DNA of 64,000 nt from Spinacia oleracea (Eukaryota > Streptophyta > Magnoliopsida > Caryophyllales > Amaranthaceae): positions 8,357,143 to 8,421,142 of the forward strand of contig NC_079491.1 of NCBI RefSeq assembly GCF_020520425.1, read 5' to 3'. The notes under the pieces are model-generated. The model ran no database searches. It was not told the DNA's origin and was given only the letters and a program-made list of their open reading frames with translations. Made by a program: the position numbers and the translations under genes. Below are positions 45,491-55,914 of this stretch, in pieces (within the stretch, counting starts at the first letter, position 1; the number at the start of each line of letters is the position of its first letter).

Positions 45491-46312
45491 ATGGAGGAAA
45501 TTATAGAAAACCTGAATGAAGTATTGAAAGCATTATCAATCGATACGAAAACCAAGCAATGTAAACACCCAGCATTCATCGACAAAGCTTGCACATGGTG
45601 CAAGAAAACCAAGGAAGAATGTGACAATCCTAACACCATACAACTCCGCTACCTCGATCCCGATTTCTCCGTCAGTGAACAAGTGATTACTCGGCTTCGA
45701 GACCTCGATTTCGAAACCCTCGTCAAACAAAAGAAGCTCCGTTTAGTTCTTGACTTGGATAACACGTTAATACACGCGTCGAACGTCGAACAAACCCTAG
45801 ATAAGGAAGAAGATGACGTGTATGAGATTTTGTGTGGTATGTATTTGATCAAATTAAGGCCTGGAACCATTGATTTTCTCGAAAAGGCGAGTACGATGTT
45901 CGACATATCGATTTACACCATGGCTCAGAAAATCTATGCGAAAGCGGTGGTTAAGTTGCTTGAATCGAAGATGAGTGATGAGAATTTTAGGTTTTCGAGG
46001 GTGGTTTGTCAAGGCCAGTATACTAAGTCGGATCGAAAGGGGCTTGATATTGAGTTGTCTCATGAACGTGTGGTTTTGATTGTGGATGATCGTGAAAAGG
46101 TTTGGGGTGATGAATATAAGGCTAATTTAATTAAAATTAAACCTTATGTATTTTTCAATCATAAGTGTCCTTTAGAGAATAATAATGATGAAGATGAAGA
46201 ACTTGCTAGGGTTTTGGATGTTCTAAAGACGGTTCATAATGTGTTTTATGATGAGAATAAGGAAATTGATTATGCTAGTAAGGATGTTAGGGAACTGCTT
46301 CAGAACGTCTAG
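45491..46312 (+). CDS. FCP1/CPL-type RNA polymerase II CTD phosphatase-like protein
   Basis: A 273-residue intronless frame runs from ATG 45491 to TAG 46312. The N-terminus has a possible metal-binding pattern, C24-x-H26-x7-C34-x2-C37, as seen before the catalytic domain of plant CPL3/CPL4-like proteins. The catalytic FCPH domain follows: DLDNT (D88 nucleophile, D90 acid/base), IKLRPG, YTMAQKIYA and the C-terminal acidic pair in IVDDREKVW (D199, D200). Such enzymes remove phosphate from serines of the polymerase II tail repeats in the nucleus. The protein stops soon after the FCPH domain (PYVFFNHK and an acidic tail) and lacks the BRCT domain of CPL3/CPL4 and FCP1, so it belongs to the short CPL-like group. 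All catalytic residues are present. The upstream TTG-initiated extension is not used here. A SINE lies close upstream. Confidence 0.9.
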   Translation: MEEIIENLNEVLKALSIDTKTKQCKHPAFIDKACTWCKKTKEECDNPNTIQLRYLDPDFSVSEQVITRLRDLDFETLVKQKKLRLVLDLDNTLIHASNVEQTLDKEEDDVYEILCGMYLIKLRPGTIDFLEKASTMFDISIYTMAQKIYAKAVVKLLESKMSDENFRFSRVVCQGQYTKSDRKGLDIELSHERVVLIVDDREKVWGDEYKANLIKIKPYVFFNHKCPLENNNDEDEELARVLDVLKTVHNVFYDENKEIDYASKDVRELLQNV

Positions 46313-46677
46313 CATTGGTTCGATGATTGAAGGATTATCTTAATTCGTTAAATTAGATGGTTTAGTAGGAGTGTTAAGTAGACTTGTTCATGTTTGTTTT
46401 TAATGGCTGGTTGTTAATATATTTTTCTTTCTCTTGAGGCCTCGTTGGTCGATTGATTGATTGATTATAATGTTCTTAGAAGATTGATTGTGTATTTAGT
46501 TAGTAAGCAGGTACTTAATATCTCGGCTGATCATGACATAGAAACAACTTCTTAAAGTAAAAGAACTAGGAAACAACTTTAAAAGAAAATTCAACACAAG
46601 GGAGAAGGACCCATGTCGGACAGTCATAAGTATTGATCGAGAATGTGTGATATATCATATCACAATACTTATATAAT
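46313..46677. other. 3' flank of the phosphatase gene
   Basis: Likely 3' untranslated region followed by spacer. No other feature was recognised. Confidence 0.5.
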
Positions 46678-46849
46678 TTTTTTTTTGTTTCTACTATGAG
46701 GAGTTCCCACTGCCTTCGGCGAGTAGACTAATCTCCCGTGGGAGTTTGCATGGGTACCTCGATGGGCAGCATCCCTCCCAATTGAGATTTCTTCCATTCC
46801 CAAGGCTCGAACCCGAGACCTTGGTTAAGGAGCAAGAGCCCCTTATGTA
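46678..46849 (-). mobile_element. tRNA-derived SINE
   Basis: On the minus strand there is a box B-like GGTCTCGGGTTCGAGCC and an upstream GGGGCTCTTGCTCCTTAACC. The T-run at 46678-46689 would be the tail. A weak target repeat CTTATATA / CTTATGTA may flank it. The right end abuts the MITE at 46850. Confidence 0.65.
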
Positions 46850-47174
46850 AAAGGTCTTGCGCGTACCGGGTGTACAATAAATTTATTGCATACCAAGATA
46901 ACTTTTACCTATTTTTTTTGTAACTTTAACTTAGTTTTGATTAACTTTTAGTAGTAAAAAAAACGTTGATAGATAAACATTTTAAAGAGTTAAATGATTA
47001 ATTTTATACATTATTAGTGATTTTGAAGAAATAATTTTTTATTAAAAAAAAAAAAATTATCATTAATAAATGGATAACTTTTACATATATAAGTTTAACT
47101 TTTAAACATGTTGAGTTAACTTTTACTTTGATGTACAATATTTATTGTACAACCATTGTAAATAAGAATTTGTG
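46850..47174 (-). mobile_element. MULE-type MITE family X, copy 2 (inverse)
   Basis: This is an inverse copy of the element at 62553-62868. It begins AAAAGGTCTTGCG, has GTGTACAATAAATTTATTGC near the left end and TACAATATTTATTGTAC near the right, and ends AAGAATTTGTG. A possible imperfect target repeat (CCCTTATG / CCTTTTATG) is present. Confidence 0.75.
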
Positions 47175-47229
47175 GCCTTTTATGATGCCAACCTCAATTG
47201 CTACAATATTTATATAATGAGAATAAGCA

Positions 47230-47440
47230 TTTCCTATATATGGAGCATTTTCCTATCAATATTTTACAAACTCATATGGGGCATTTTCTATATATGTATA
47301 ATGAATATCATGTGAATCTATATATCTATATCTATTCTATCTATCTATAAATAATATACTTTTTATCAGGTTACTAACTTCGAAACTGATGCGTGTCCGT
47401 ACTTTTTATTTTATTTTACGCCTGAGTATTTCATCTCAAA
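47230..47440 (+). repeat. Dispersed repeat shared with 50155-50355
   Basis: TATATATGTATAATGAATA, CTATATCTATTCTATCTATC, CATACTTTTTGTCAG-like and TTTACGCCT(G/A)AGTATTT occur in the same order in both places. The repeat may be Helitron-derived, because the TCTATA...ATACTTTTT wording resembles Helitron 5' ends. Confidence 0.6.
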
Positions 47441-48090
47441 GAACGTCCATGATTGATAAAGTTAAAAACACCTTGGTATGAGATTCCATACCTAAAAAGC
47501 CCAACTAAACATTAAACGTGAATTCACTTTATTCCAACATGTCCTATCAAATAAACAATATTATTTTTCTTGCCACGAGTGATGGGAAAGAATATGCGTA
47601 CTTCTCTTATACCCACTCCATCTATATAACCTTGCACCATCTCTCTATACACAGTTATGAGGAACAAACAACCGGTCACGTGGAAAGAATTATTTGGATA
47701 TATAGATCGATAAACAAAATAAGTGGTGCTTAAAGGTTATTACTAACTCTGTTTCTTTTATTCTACTCAAATTGCAAATTTAGAAAATGTGAATAGATGT
47801 AAGAGATGTGAGTGCATGTAAATATTATGGGGGTGAGAGAGGTAAGAGAGTACGATGATAAATGACGTTTACAAATATGGAATAATTAAAGTAAAAAGTA
47901 ATCTACAACCTTTAAAAAGTGGGAGGAATACTACTGTAGCTTATATACAGTAATTGAAACGACGCGTTTCCTTTTGACTACATTACTACATTCTGCTAAT
48001 AAAAAAATAAAAATTAAAAACAAAAATCAGAGATACTGAGGAGTAGTGGAGTTTTACTTTGTTTAGGTTGTATTCTGTGTAGTGTTTTAA

Positions 48091-48123
48091 ACAACGATCA
48101 ACGATCAACGATCAACGATCAAC
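48091..48123 (+). repeat. Heptanucleotide tandem repeat (CAACGAT)n
   Basis: Four to five exact head-to-tail copies of CAACGAT. Confidence 0.9.
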
Positions 48124-48141
48124 GTTTAGCATTTATCTATA

Positions 48142-48441
48142 TCTATATATTATACTAAATGAGAAGAAATTAATGTGTATCTGACAAGTATCACTCTCTA
48201 ATTTGCCTCTCTTATAATTTAAAAAATAATAAAATATATGATTCTATGGGATTATATATAAAAACTAATACGGGGTAAAATATGTTGTTGTATTTATTTG
48301 TTGTTAACTTTCGCTATATAAAAGTAAATTTATTCTAATACTTCGTATGTAGCAGAGATAATTGCAGTCAAGTAAAGTCAAAGTATATTTTTCTTATAGG
48401 AAAAATTATAATTCTGATTACTTATTACAAACTTTAATTTA
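48142..48441 (+). mobile_element. Helitron 5'-end fragment
   Basis: It starts TCTATATATTATACTAAATG after an A, and has the GAGAAG...AATGTGTATCTGACAAGTATC continuation typical of plant Helitron 5' ends. Its 3' end was not found. A second Helitron 5' end begins at 48442. Confidence 0.5.
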
Positions 48442-48526
48442 TCTATATATAATATACTAAAAGAGAGAAAATCAATGTGGTGATGATAAATGTCACTCAT
48501 TGGTTCGCCGCTCTTTTAATATGAAA
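48442..48526 (+). mobile_element. Second Helitron 5'-end fragment
   Basis: It starts TCTATATATAATATACTAAA after an A, followed by AGAGAGAAAATC and a GTCACTCATTGG stretch matching the wording of 48142 onwards. It is cut off by the minus-strand Helitron whose CTAG end is at 48527-48530. Confidence 0.55.
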
Positions 48527-50031
48527 CTAGCTTTTGGCCCGTTCTATGCACGGGCTATATTTTAGGAAACTCAATTTAAAAAAATGGTAAATCGACATAC
48601 CAAAATGATAAAGGTTTCACTAATAATTTTCACTAATAATTTTGATAGTACGTAGACAAACTAAAATTTCCAAGATATATTAGGTGGAACATTACTTTTA
48701 TGGAATATATTATGAGATCCCACAAGAACGCAAATACATTCTTAGTTTAGGAGTATATCTTTTTATCCAATGGGTTTTAAAAAAAATGACAATAAGAGAA
48801 CTATGCTAGTACGGAGTAACTAAGTTAAACATATGTATTATTTGGATTAAACCAGAGAAATCCACAAATTTTCAATATGCTAAGAAATTCACCATATATT
48901 GTTGTTTGTTGGATTAAAGCCATGTTCTGTTCACCTTATTTCAACTTATTTCAGGAAAAATAAGTTCAGATAATTTCAGATAAGATAAGTTCAGGGAAAA
49001 TAAGGGTTGACCAAGTACAATTTATAATAAAATAAGTTTTGATAAGTTATAATAAGTTCAGATAAGTTCAGATAAGTTCAGTTAAGTTCAGATAAGTTCA
49101 GATAAGATAACTTCAGGAAAAATAAGTGAAAATCAAGTGAATAGAACGCAGCCTAAAAACTATGTTTCAATTGCCAAGTATACATGAAGTTTCGCACCTT
49201 ATCCTTTACATCACAATCAAGAAAACTACCAAAAAGAAAAATGACCTAAGAATTAAGAGTTGTTGGTCAAGCTAACCAAACGTGATATGTCAAAATTCTA
49301 GAAAATATCAAAGACTAAACCATATTTTTAAAACTCGAAATTATGCTTATAGAGTTAGGGGTGTGGTAGTAGTAGATGTCATACAAATTTCAAAAAAAAA
49401 GTGCATCCATATTTGTCGGTTTTTAAGTCGTTTGTAAAAGAACTTGAAATATGATGACGACTGACGCAAGTCAGGCAACGCGATGCAAAGAAGATGCACC
49501 GTTTATTTAATGATAACATTAACTAATATCAACCTCATTAGAAGAAATATTTTTTCCAGAAAACAATGGGGTGGGCATGAATTAGAAGTTCATAACATAA
49601 TTTTAACTTCCACCCACCTATAGGAAAATAGTAAAATTCTTTAGAATGAAGAAATTTAGCAAAATAAGTTCGGGAGGAATGTCGGTCTATAAAAAATTAT
49701 AAACATGTAGGTTAGTTAAATAGCCAAATTCATTAACGTGAGAATTGTAAACATCTGAGACGTTTCTCATTCTTGATTCACTATAACTGCCAATGTATTA
49801 ATCAATGTCTCTAATTAAATTGTTCTAAATGCTTAAACTAAAATTGGAAAGGGAAGGATGAAATGTTGAGGTGACTTATTATGTATTAAATGAAGATTTG
49901 ATTATGTATTCTTGGCCACATGTCTTCTAAGTGGTGATGATTATGTGTCCGCCACGTGTCTTCAAAATAGCGTTGCTTACGTGTCCTTAAATTGGAGTTG
50001 GTTTCCTTTTTTAAATACTACTAGGTATTGA
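48527..50031 (-). mobile_element. Non-autonomous Helitron, about 1.5 kb
   Basis: On the minus strand the element starts TCAATACCTAGTAGTATTT (5' end at 50031, preceded by A) and ends with the hairpin GCCCGTGCATAGAACGGGC (48537-48555) followed by CAAAAG and CTAG (48527-48530), then T. Near the 5' end are several ACACGTGGC/GACACGTAAG words, as usual in plant Helitrons. No Rep/helicase coding was seen, so it depends on other copies. A Tourist-like MITE is nested inside (48918-49153). Confidence 0.75.
48918..49153. mobile_element. Tourist-like MITE, copy 2, nested in the Helitron
   Basis: A 236-bp sister of 8222-8458. It is flanked by TAA (48915-48917 and 49154-49156), with ends AGCCATGTTCTGTTCACC and inverse GGCTGCGTTCTATTCAC. 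The interior carries a GATAAGTTCA decamer array. Confidence 0.85.
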
Positions 50032-50979
50032 TTAATTAATAGATATTGTTTTTTTCATATTTAACTTAATGAGTTTTATGGTAACAATTACTAGCTAATA
50101 TGGAAAAATCTCTAGAATTAAAGATTCATCAATATTTTTATTAACTTATATAGAAACTATAAACCTATATATGTATAATGAATATTCTCTATATATGTAT
50201 AATGAATAATATGTAAATCTATAATCTATATCTATTCTATCTATCTGTATATACATACTTTTTGTCAGAAAACTAACTGCAAAAACGATATGTATCCCTA
50301 CCTTTTATTATTATTTTTAATGTTTTTTACGCCTAAGTATTTAATCTCATCGCAATAAGTTTCATATGCAAAGATTGGTAATATATATAATCAGGATCGG
50401 GTGAGAACCACCCATTAAGATGAGATCTGAGAACTAATCTCAGTCGTTGATCAAATCAATCTAACAGCTCATATTTCACCCGCTCAAATCAATCATTAAG
50501 GGTATTTTGGTAAATACTCGGCTCCGAATGACCTCCTTCCCACACAATAGCTTTCCATAATTCTTTCTCTCTCTTCATTCAATTTTCTCTCTCCTCCTGC
50601 AAATCCTCTCTACTATCGGGCTTCATCTTCTTCAACTTCGTTGTTTCTCGTTGTTCTTGCAAATATCTTCACCTTTTTTTGCGACTCTCTTCCAATTATT
50701 TTTCCAGGTACGTATTTGATTTTTGGATTTTGTTTCAATTTTTGCTATTTTAATTTCTCTCTCTACATTCATTTAGTATGCTGATTATTTTGTCGTTCTT
50801 CTTCAATTTTTATGTTCATGTATTTGATTTGTATTTAATTAGGTTTTTGAATAATGTTTTGTTCCCTTATTCTTGTTCCTTATCTTGTTTTGTTGATATT
50901 TTTGATCCATTTTACAAATTAGGGTTTGGATTAATTAGTGTCTGTTTGTTTAATTCCGTTTTATTAGTGTTTTCTATTA
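50032..50979. other. Spacer with promoter/leader-like sequence
   Basis: 50155-50355 repeats 47230-47440. At 50398-50530 GGTGAGAACCACC and GAGAACTAATCTCAG wording recalls MULE ends. 50540-50710 is a CT-rich, intron-flanked leader-like stretch with CAG/GTACGT at 50706, but no coding exon follows. I see no gene. Confidence 0.35.
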
Positions 50980-51439
50980 CTCCCTCTGTTTCAAAATGTT
51001 TGTTACGTTTGGAATTTGGCACGTTTATTAACGTAAAGTAAGATTTTTTTAAAAAAGAAAAAAATTTAAATGGTCTAGATTCAATCATAAATCTGATTTC
51101 ATCTTTCCAAATTATGACATTTATTACTCTCTTTGAATATAGTGCAAATTTTCTTTCATCTTTTATAAAAAAAATATACCTCAATCCACTAATCATTGAA
51201 ACAACCAATAAGATTTTTTTATTATCAAAATTAACCAATAATTAAAAATCACACAGATTGCTAACTTGTCAAATTGTCAATGACATTTATTGAGTTGAAA
51301 AGTTGGACCAATTAGAAATAAAAGTTGGCTCAGAAAATAATAATAGTAACAAGTTTATAAATAGAAAGATTCTTTATGTAACAAACATTTTGAAACACTA
51401 TTAAAGGAATACGTAACAAACATTTTGAAACGGAGGGAG
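50980..51439. mobile_element. Stowaway-like MITE, 460 bp
   Basis: The ends CTCCCTCTGTTTCAAAATG and CATTTTGAAACGGAGGGAG are inverse copies flanked by TA. The interior is alignable to 54297-54676 (shared AATCCACTAATCATT, ACAACCAATAAGATT and AACCAATAAT words). Confidence 0.92.
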
Positions 51440-52149
51440 TAGTAATTTCTAATACTTATTTACGTACTAACAAGACTCAGTATGTTTCATCTTTTGTTAT
51501 TTATAATTTGTTTGGGAACGACGTCTTTGTGTGTATTTATTATTGATGTTTTATCTACATTTACTTAAACGGCCACATGAGTTTTCTCAATACTTGATTA
51601 AGGTAGAGTTGTGGTACTCAGCTTTCGCTGACGTGTGTGTGTTTCTTGTTGTGTTTGTTGTTTGTGTTGTTCTCCCATTTGGGATTTAACCTGCGACGAC
51701 CCATTTTGTTATGGTGAGCAGATGACTATTATCCACATGTATGATCGATTTTATAGGTTGCTTCGAGTGAGGATGATGCTAATAGAAGTAAATGTATCCA
51801 AGAAGGGTTTTTTTCAAGCATAATTTTTTTAAATAATTAATTTATTTTATAAGTTTAATATAATTGTTGAGTTTAATTTGGTTAACGTAAAGAGGTTTGT
51901 AATCTTAATTATTCTTTATCGATCTTGAAATTTGTAGCCTTGCATTTGCCCCGAGGTAAATGCGGCAGTAATACTCTGATTATTTGTTGTTGCTTCCGCT
52001 TAGGTTTAAGAATATACAAGTTATTGGTGTTGTCGAATGTATCAGGCTTTTAAATATCCCATTTTTGGGTTTTGTTCAATTTACAAAGGAGACTATGCCG
52101 GATTTTATACTCAAATTAATATTTTATTATTTTCATTAATATTTTAATA
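51440..52149. other. Spacer, nothing certain
   Basis: No gene was recognised. The last part (52140-52175) contains GGGGTATTACAATC, wording like a gypsy LTR edge. Confidence 0.4.
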
Positions 52150-53290
52150 GGGTCTAGAATCGGGGTATTACAATCACACCCTCGACATGCCTGTAGTACC
52201 CCCCTATTTTTGAAATATCGAGCCTTTAAAATTTTCAAAATAAGGACTCCCCCCCCCCTTGGTTTAACTAATAGATCTTGATTAAAATATTTAAGATCCC
52301 GAAATTTCAAACAACCCTTCGCCTTCAGAACACGCAGTTTCTCCCAATTTTGCCAATATGAATGTAGCTTACGCTTGTCATCACTAGACCCCCACCAAAA
52401 CCGTGAATTTCATGAATTAAACCCTCAAGAATTTTTAAGATACTCATCATAAATGTAGGGATAGCTTGCACTACCGCCTTGATGAGTACCTCTTTCCCCG
52501 GTTTAGATAATAAACGCTCCTTTCAATTTTTCAATTTCTTCTATATCTTCTCATTCAGACACACAAAAATAGCTTTTTTTGACTTATCAATAATCGTCGG
52601 AAGCCCTAAATAATTCTCATGTTTCTCTACCTCTCTCACCCCAAGAGTATCAATAATCTCCTTTCATCTTTTTTCGATTGTAAACCATTTACTAAAAGCA
52701 ACTTCTGTCTTACCAAGATTGACTTTCTGACTAGACGCTCTTTCATATTTACTGATGATATCAACAAACTTCGAGCATTCTCGTAAGTTTACTTTTGCAA
52801 AAAGTATATTATCATCGGCGAAAAGATAAATGTGACACTCGAGGGGCCATCCTTGCAAAAAAATTCCCCATGACTTTTATTTAATAGTTGCAGCACTGGA
52901 TAACATAGTAGAAAAAGCATATGCAAACAAGAGAAATAATTACAGGAGATAGGATCACCCTAGCGGAGGCCCCGCGAAGGGGATACATCACCTGAAATTA
53001 CCCCATTCACTTTAATTGAGAATGGTACGCTTACCAGGCAGTCCATCACCCTACGAACACAACTCACACTAAACCCCATTTTGTACATTTCACTCCAAAA
53101 AAAAAAACTCATTCCACTCTGTTGTACGCTTTTGTCATATCAAGTTTAAGAGCCATAGACTCATCACGACCCTCCCCTCCCCTTTCCCTCTTCATAGAAT
53201 AGAACATACCAAAAGCCACCAAAGCGCTATTTGTAATCAATCTGGTTGGAACAAAAGCACTTTGAAGAAATCATATGCGCCTTTAATTGT
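52150..53290 (-). mobile_element. L1-type LINE reverse transcriptase fragment
   Basis: Read on the minus strand from 53280, the fragment encodes [36 protein letters not shown], then VSPSRGLR and GDPISPY, then the catalytic-box-like LFADDNILFAK (about 52800-52830), and further on YLGLPTIIDKSKKAIF and KEVLIKAVVQAIPTFMMSIL down to FRDLKYFNQDLL near 52300. This is the middle to end of a plant LINE ORF2. The 5' part with endonuclease and the 3' tail are missing, and several frame breaks are present. It is long dead. Confidence 0.88.
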
Positions 53291-54296
53291 AATCATAAAC
53301 TCATTTAGACAATGGCACAATTAATTGAAATTATTTGTTGGACTTGGATGGTACTTCAGAAGGCTTCATTATTGGGCTGAAGCCCATGCTAAACAAAGAC
53401 AAATATCCAATTCATAAATATCTATCTTAGTAATGATTAAAATAAAAAAATAAAAAAATAAAATAAAATGAAGTTGTTTGCGTCTTGTGAGTTGTGATGT
53501 GATCATGTGATTGATTTATTGCGGTGTTTGTGTTTTTTCTAAAGAGCCACGAAATAATTCCATATTTATATATAAAACCTAAAAAAAGGCTTGAAAATGA
53601 CGTGTGATGGCGTCCAACACCAAACACGTTGACAATCGTAATTTGTCCATATTCTTCATCAATTATAAATAAAAACAATTAGCTTTTTATGAAACCAATA
53701 GAATTCCAGATAACTCACCACCGAAAAAAAAGGAAAAAAAAACCTAATTATTTGTTTAGTAGTAGCTCACAAATTGTGTTATTCATAAGTAGTTTATGCG
53801 TAAATTGGCAAAAAAAAACACCACTAATATTTTCAGGGCAACGACAGGTCAATCTAAATTGTCTCATTTTCTTCATAATTTTCATTTTCATTAGAATGAT
53901 ATAATTGAATATTAGGTGAGAATTGAAAATAAGTTTTTTTTTCTGAAGCAAAACTCAAAATTGAGATTTCATTACCATGAACATTATAATGTTACTTTTT
54001 TAACCAAATTACAAAATTCATCATATTCTCACTATTGTCGGTTACCAAATAACCTGTACATTAATTGGCAATAGATTAAGATATAGCAATACCAAATTGA
54101 TTATAGATGCAGTAGTACAAAATTTTTTCTTCAAAAAATACCAAATGATAACCATAATGAGTTATTGAGCGAGATTTTTTCCTATGAAAGATAACACAAT
54201 ATTTAGGAAAGCACAAACTAATAATCAATCTAAGTTATCGAACATGTTGGTTACAAAAATCTATGTTCTTTTCATTCGGTTTAATCTAATTTTTTA
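53291..54296. other. AT-rich spacer, nothing recognised
   Basis: No gene or bounded repeat was seen. Confidence 0.5.
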
Positions 54297-54676
54297 CTCC
54301 CTCCGTTTCTTTTTGTTTGCTACGTTTGGACTTTTGCACGTGTATTAACGAATAATAAAGATTCTTTTTCTTTTTATTAAAAAAATAAATTCAAATAAAA
54401 ATTCAATCCACTAATCATTACAACAACCAATAAGATTGTTTTATTTATCAAAATGAACCAATAATGAAAAAGCACAAAGATTGTTAACTTAACATATTTA
54501 GGAAATTGTAAAGAAATTTAATGAGTTGAAAAAATTGGACTAATTAAATTAAAATTAAAAGTTGGCACAAAAAATGATAATATAATAAGTTTATCAAAAG
54601 AAATATTTTTCCACGTAACAAACATTGTGAAACACCCTAAAAAGAATACGTAACAAACAAAAAGAAACGGAGGGAG
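54297..54676. mobile_element. Stowaway-like MITE, 380 bp
   Basis: The ends CTCCCTCCGTTTCTTTTTG and CAAAAAGAAACGGAGGGAG are inverse copies flanked by TA. It is from the same subfamily as 50980-51439. Confidence 0.92.
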
Positions 54677-54880
54677 TAATTTCTTGTTTGACCTGATTTG
54701 GATTTAAGGAGAGCTAATATTCCAATACGATGAAAAAACATAGCTTGTAGACTTGTAGTTGTACCATACATAAATCGATGATTTAAAAGGTCGACCGATA
54801 GAAAAATGGTACTACCTCCGTTTCAAAAGGATCTTTACAGTCACTATTTGCACGGACTCTGATGCAATATTTAACTACTA

Positions 54881-55140
54881 CTCCCTCTGTCTCTTAATAC
54901 TCGCACCGTTTTGACTTTTTTCACTATTCACATAATTCACTTTGACCATATTTTATTTCTAGTATATAAAAAAAATGTTAGTATATAATTATAGTGTTGG
55001 CTTCATCTTAATATATATTTTTAAAATATTAAATTTTTTATAAGTTTTTATAATATGTAGTTAAAGATATTGGTGGTCAAAGTTGTGCATGGGCATGCGT
55101 GTCCAGTCAAAACGGTGCGAGTATTAAGGGACGGAGGGAG
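54881..55140. mobile_element. Stowaway-like MITE, 260 bp
   Basis: The ends CTCCCTCTGTCTCTTAATAC and GTATTAAGGGACGGAGGGAG are inverse copies flanked by TA. The sub-terminal block TCGCACCGTTTTGACT is also mirrored. A lone left-end-like CTACCTCCGTTTCAAAAGG at 54815 suggests an older, truncated neighbour. Confidence 0.92.
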
Positions 55141-55305
55141 TAATATATTCAATTTCGTATGTGAAAAAATTATAAAAATTTGATATTCTGAAAATACATC
55201 CCTTGACCAATCTAACAAGATCTTATATGTAATGTTTTGATGTATATAATGGTGCGAATTTAAGGTTAAAGTTTCTATACTTTGGACACATTTTCCAAAG
55301 CCTAA

Positions 55306-55657
55306 GGCCTTATTTGGTTGGGAAGAATTGGAAGGAAAAGAAAAGAAAGGAAAGTTAAAATAAGATTTCCTGTATTTGGTACAAACAATTATATGGGAAG
55401 TGAAAGGAAAGGAAGGGAATTGGAAGGAAAGCTCCTTTATAAAATTTTCTCTTTCCTTTCCTCCCAAAATTGGAGGAATTCAGAAGGAAAGAGAAAATTA
55501 AAAGCTGTCATTTATATTTCTTTTTTCTTCTCTTCCTTTCTTTCCTTTAAACCAAACACAGGAAAATTAAATCACTTTCCCTTCCATTCTTTTCCTTTCT
55601 TTTCCCTTCCTTTCTTTTCTCTTCCTTTCCTTTAATAATAATGAACCAAATAGGGCC
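55306..55657. mobile_element. Tourist-like MITE in the BADH upstream region
   Basis: A 352-bp element lies between TAA repeats (55303-55305 and 55658-55660), with ends GGCCTTATTTGGTTGGG and AACCAAATAGGGCC. The interior is purine-rich on one side (GGAAGGAAAAG) and mirrored by pyrimidines on the other, so the whole element can fold as a hairpin. It ends about 145 bp upstream of the BADH TATA box. Confidence 0.9.
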
Positions 55658-55802
55658 TAAAAAACTTTCTGAAACGAAGGTGAAGTATTGAAAAGGGACC
55701 CATGAACCGCGGCAAATTTGCTGCGAGTAGCCACGTATTGTTTCATCCTCATCCCAACAGTTAATCAATCAATTCATTGTCCAATTAACGTCATCGTTAA
55801 AC

Positions 55803-55811
55803 TTTATAAAA
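55803..55811 (+). promoter_or_regulatory. TATA box of BADH
   Basis: TTTATAAAAA lies 112 bp upstream of the start codon, which would place transcription start at about 55835 and give a leader of about 80 nt. Confidence 0.6.
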
Positions 55812-55914
55812 ATGGTCACTATGCTCTCACTCTTTGCTCCCCACTCTTTCTCTCTCCTACCCTTACCCTCTCAACTCAATTTCTACAACCCAATTTCTTC
55901 GCATTTAACCAAGA

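Noticed and set aside
46678-46849. Candidate minus-strand tRNA gene
   Set aside because: A good box B but no cloverleaf, and an adjacent T-run tail; read as a SINE.
48068-48130. CRISPR-like array
   Set aside because: The CAACGAT copies are contiguous with no spacers; it is a microsatellite in a plant genome.
55318-55635. 105-codon frame upstream of BADH
   Set aside because: It lies inside the Tourist-like MITE and reflects GGAAGG/CCTTCC repeats.
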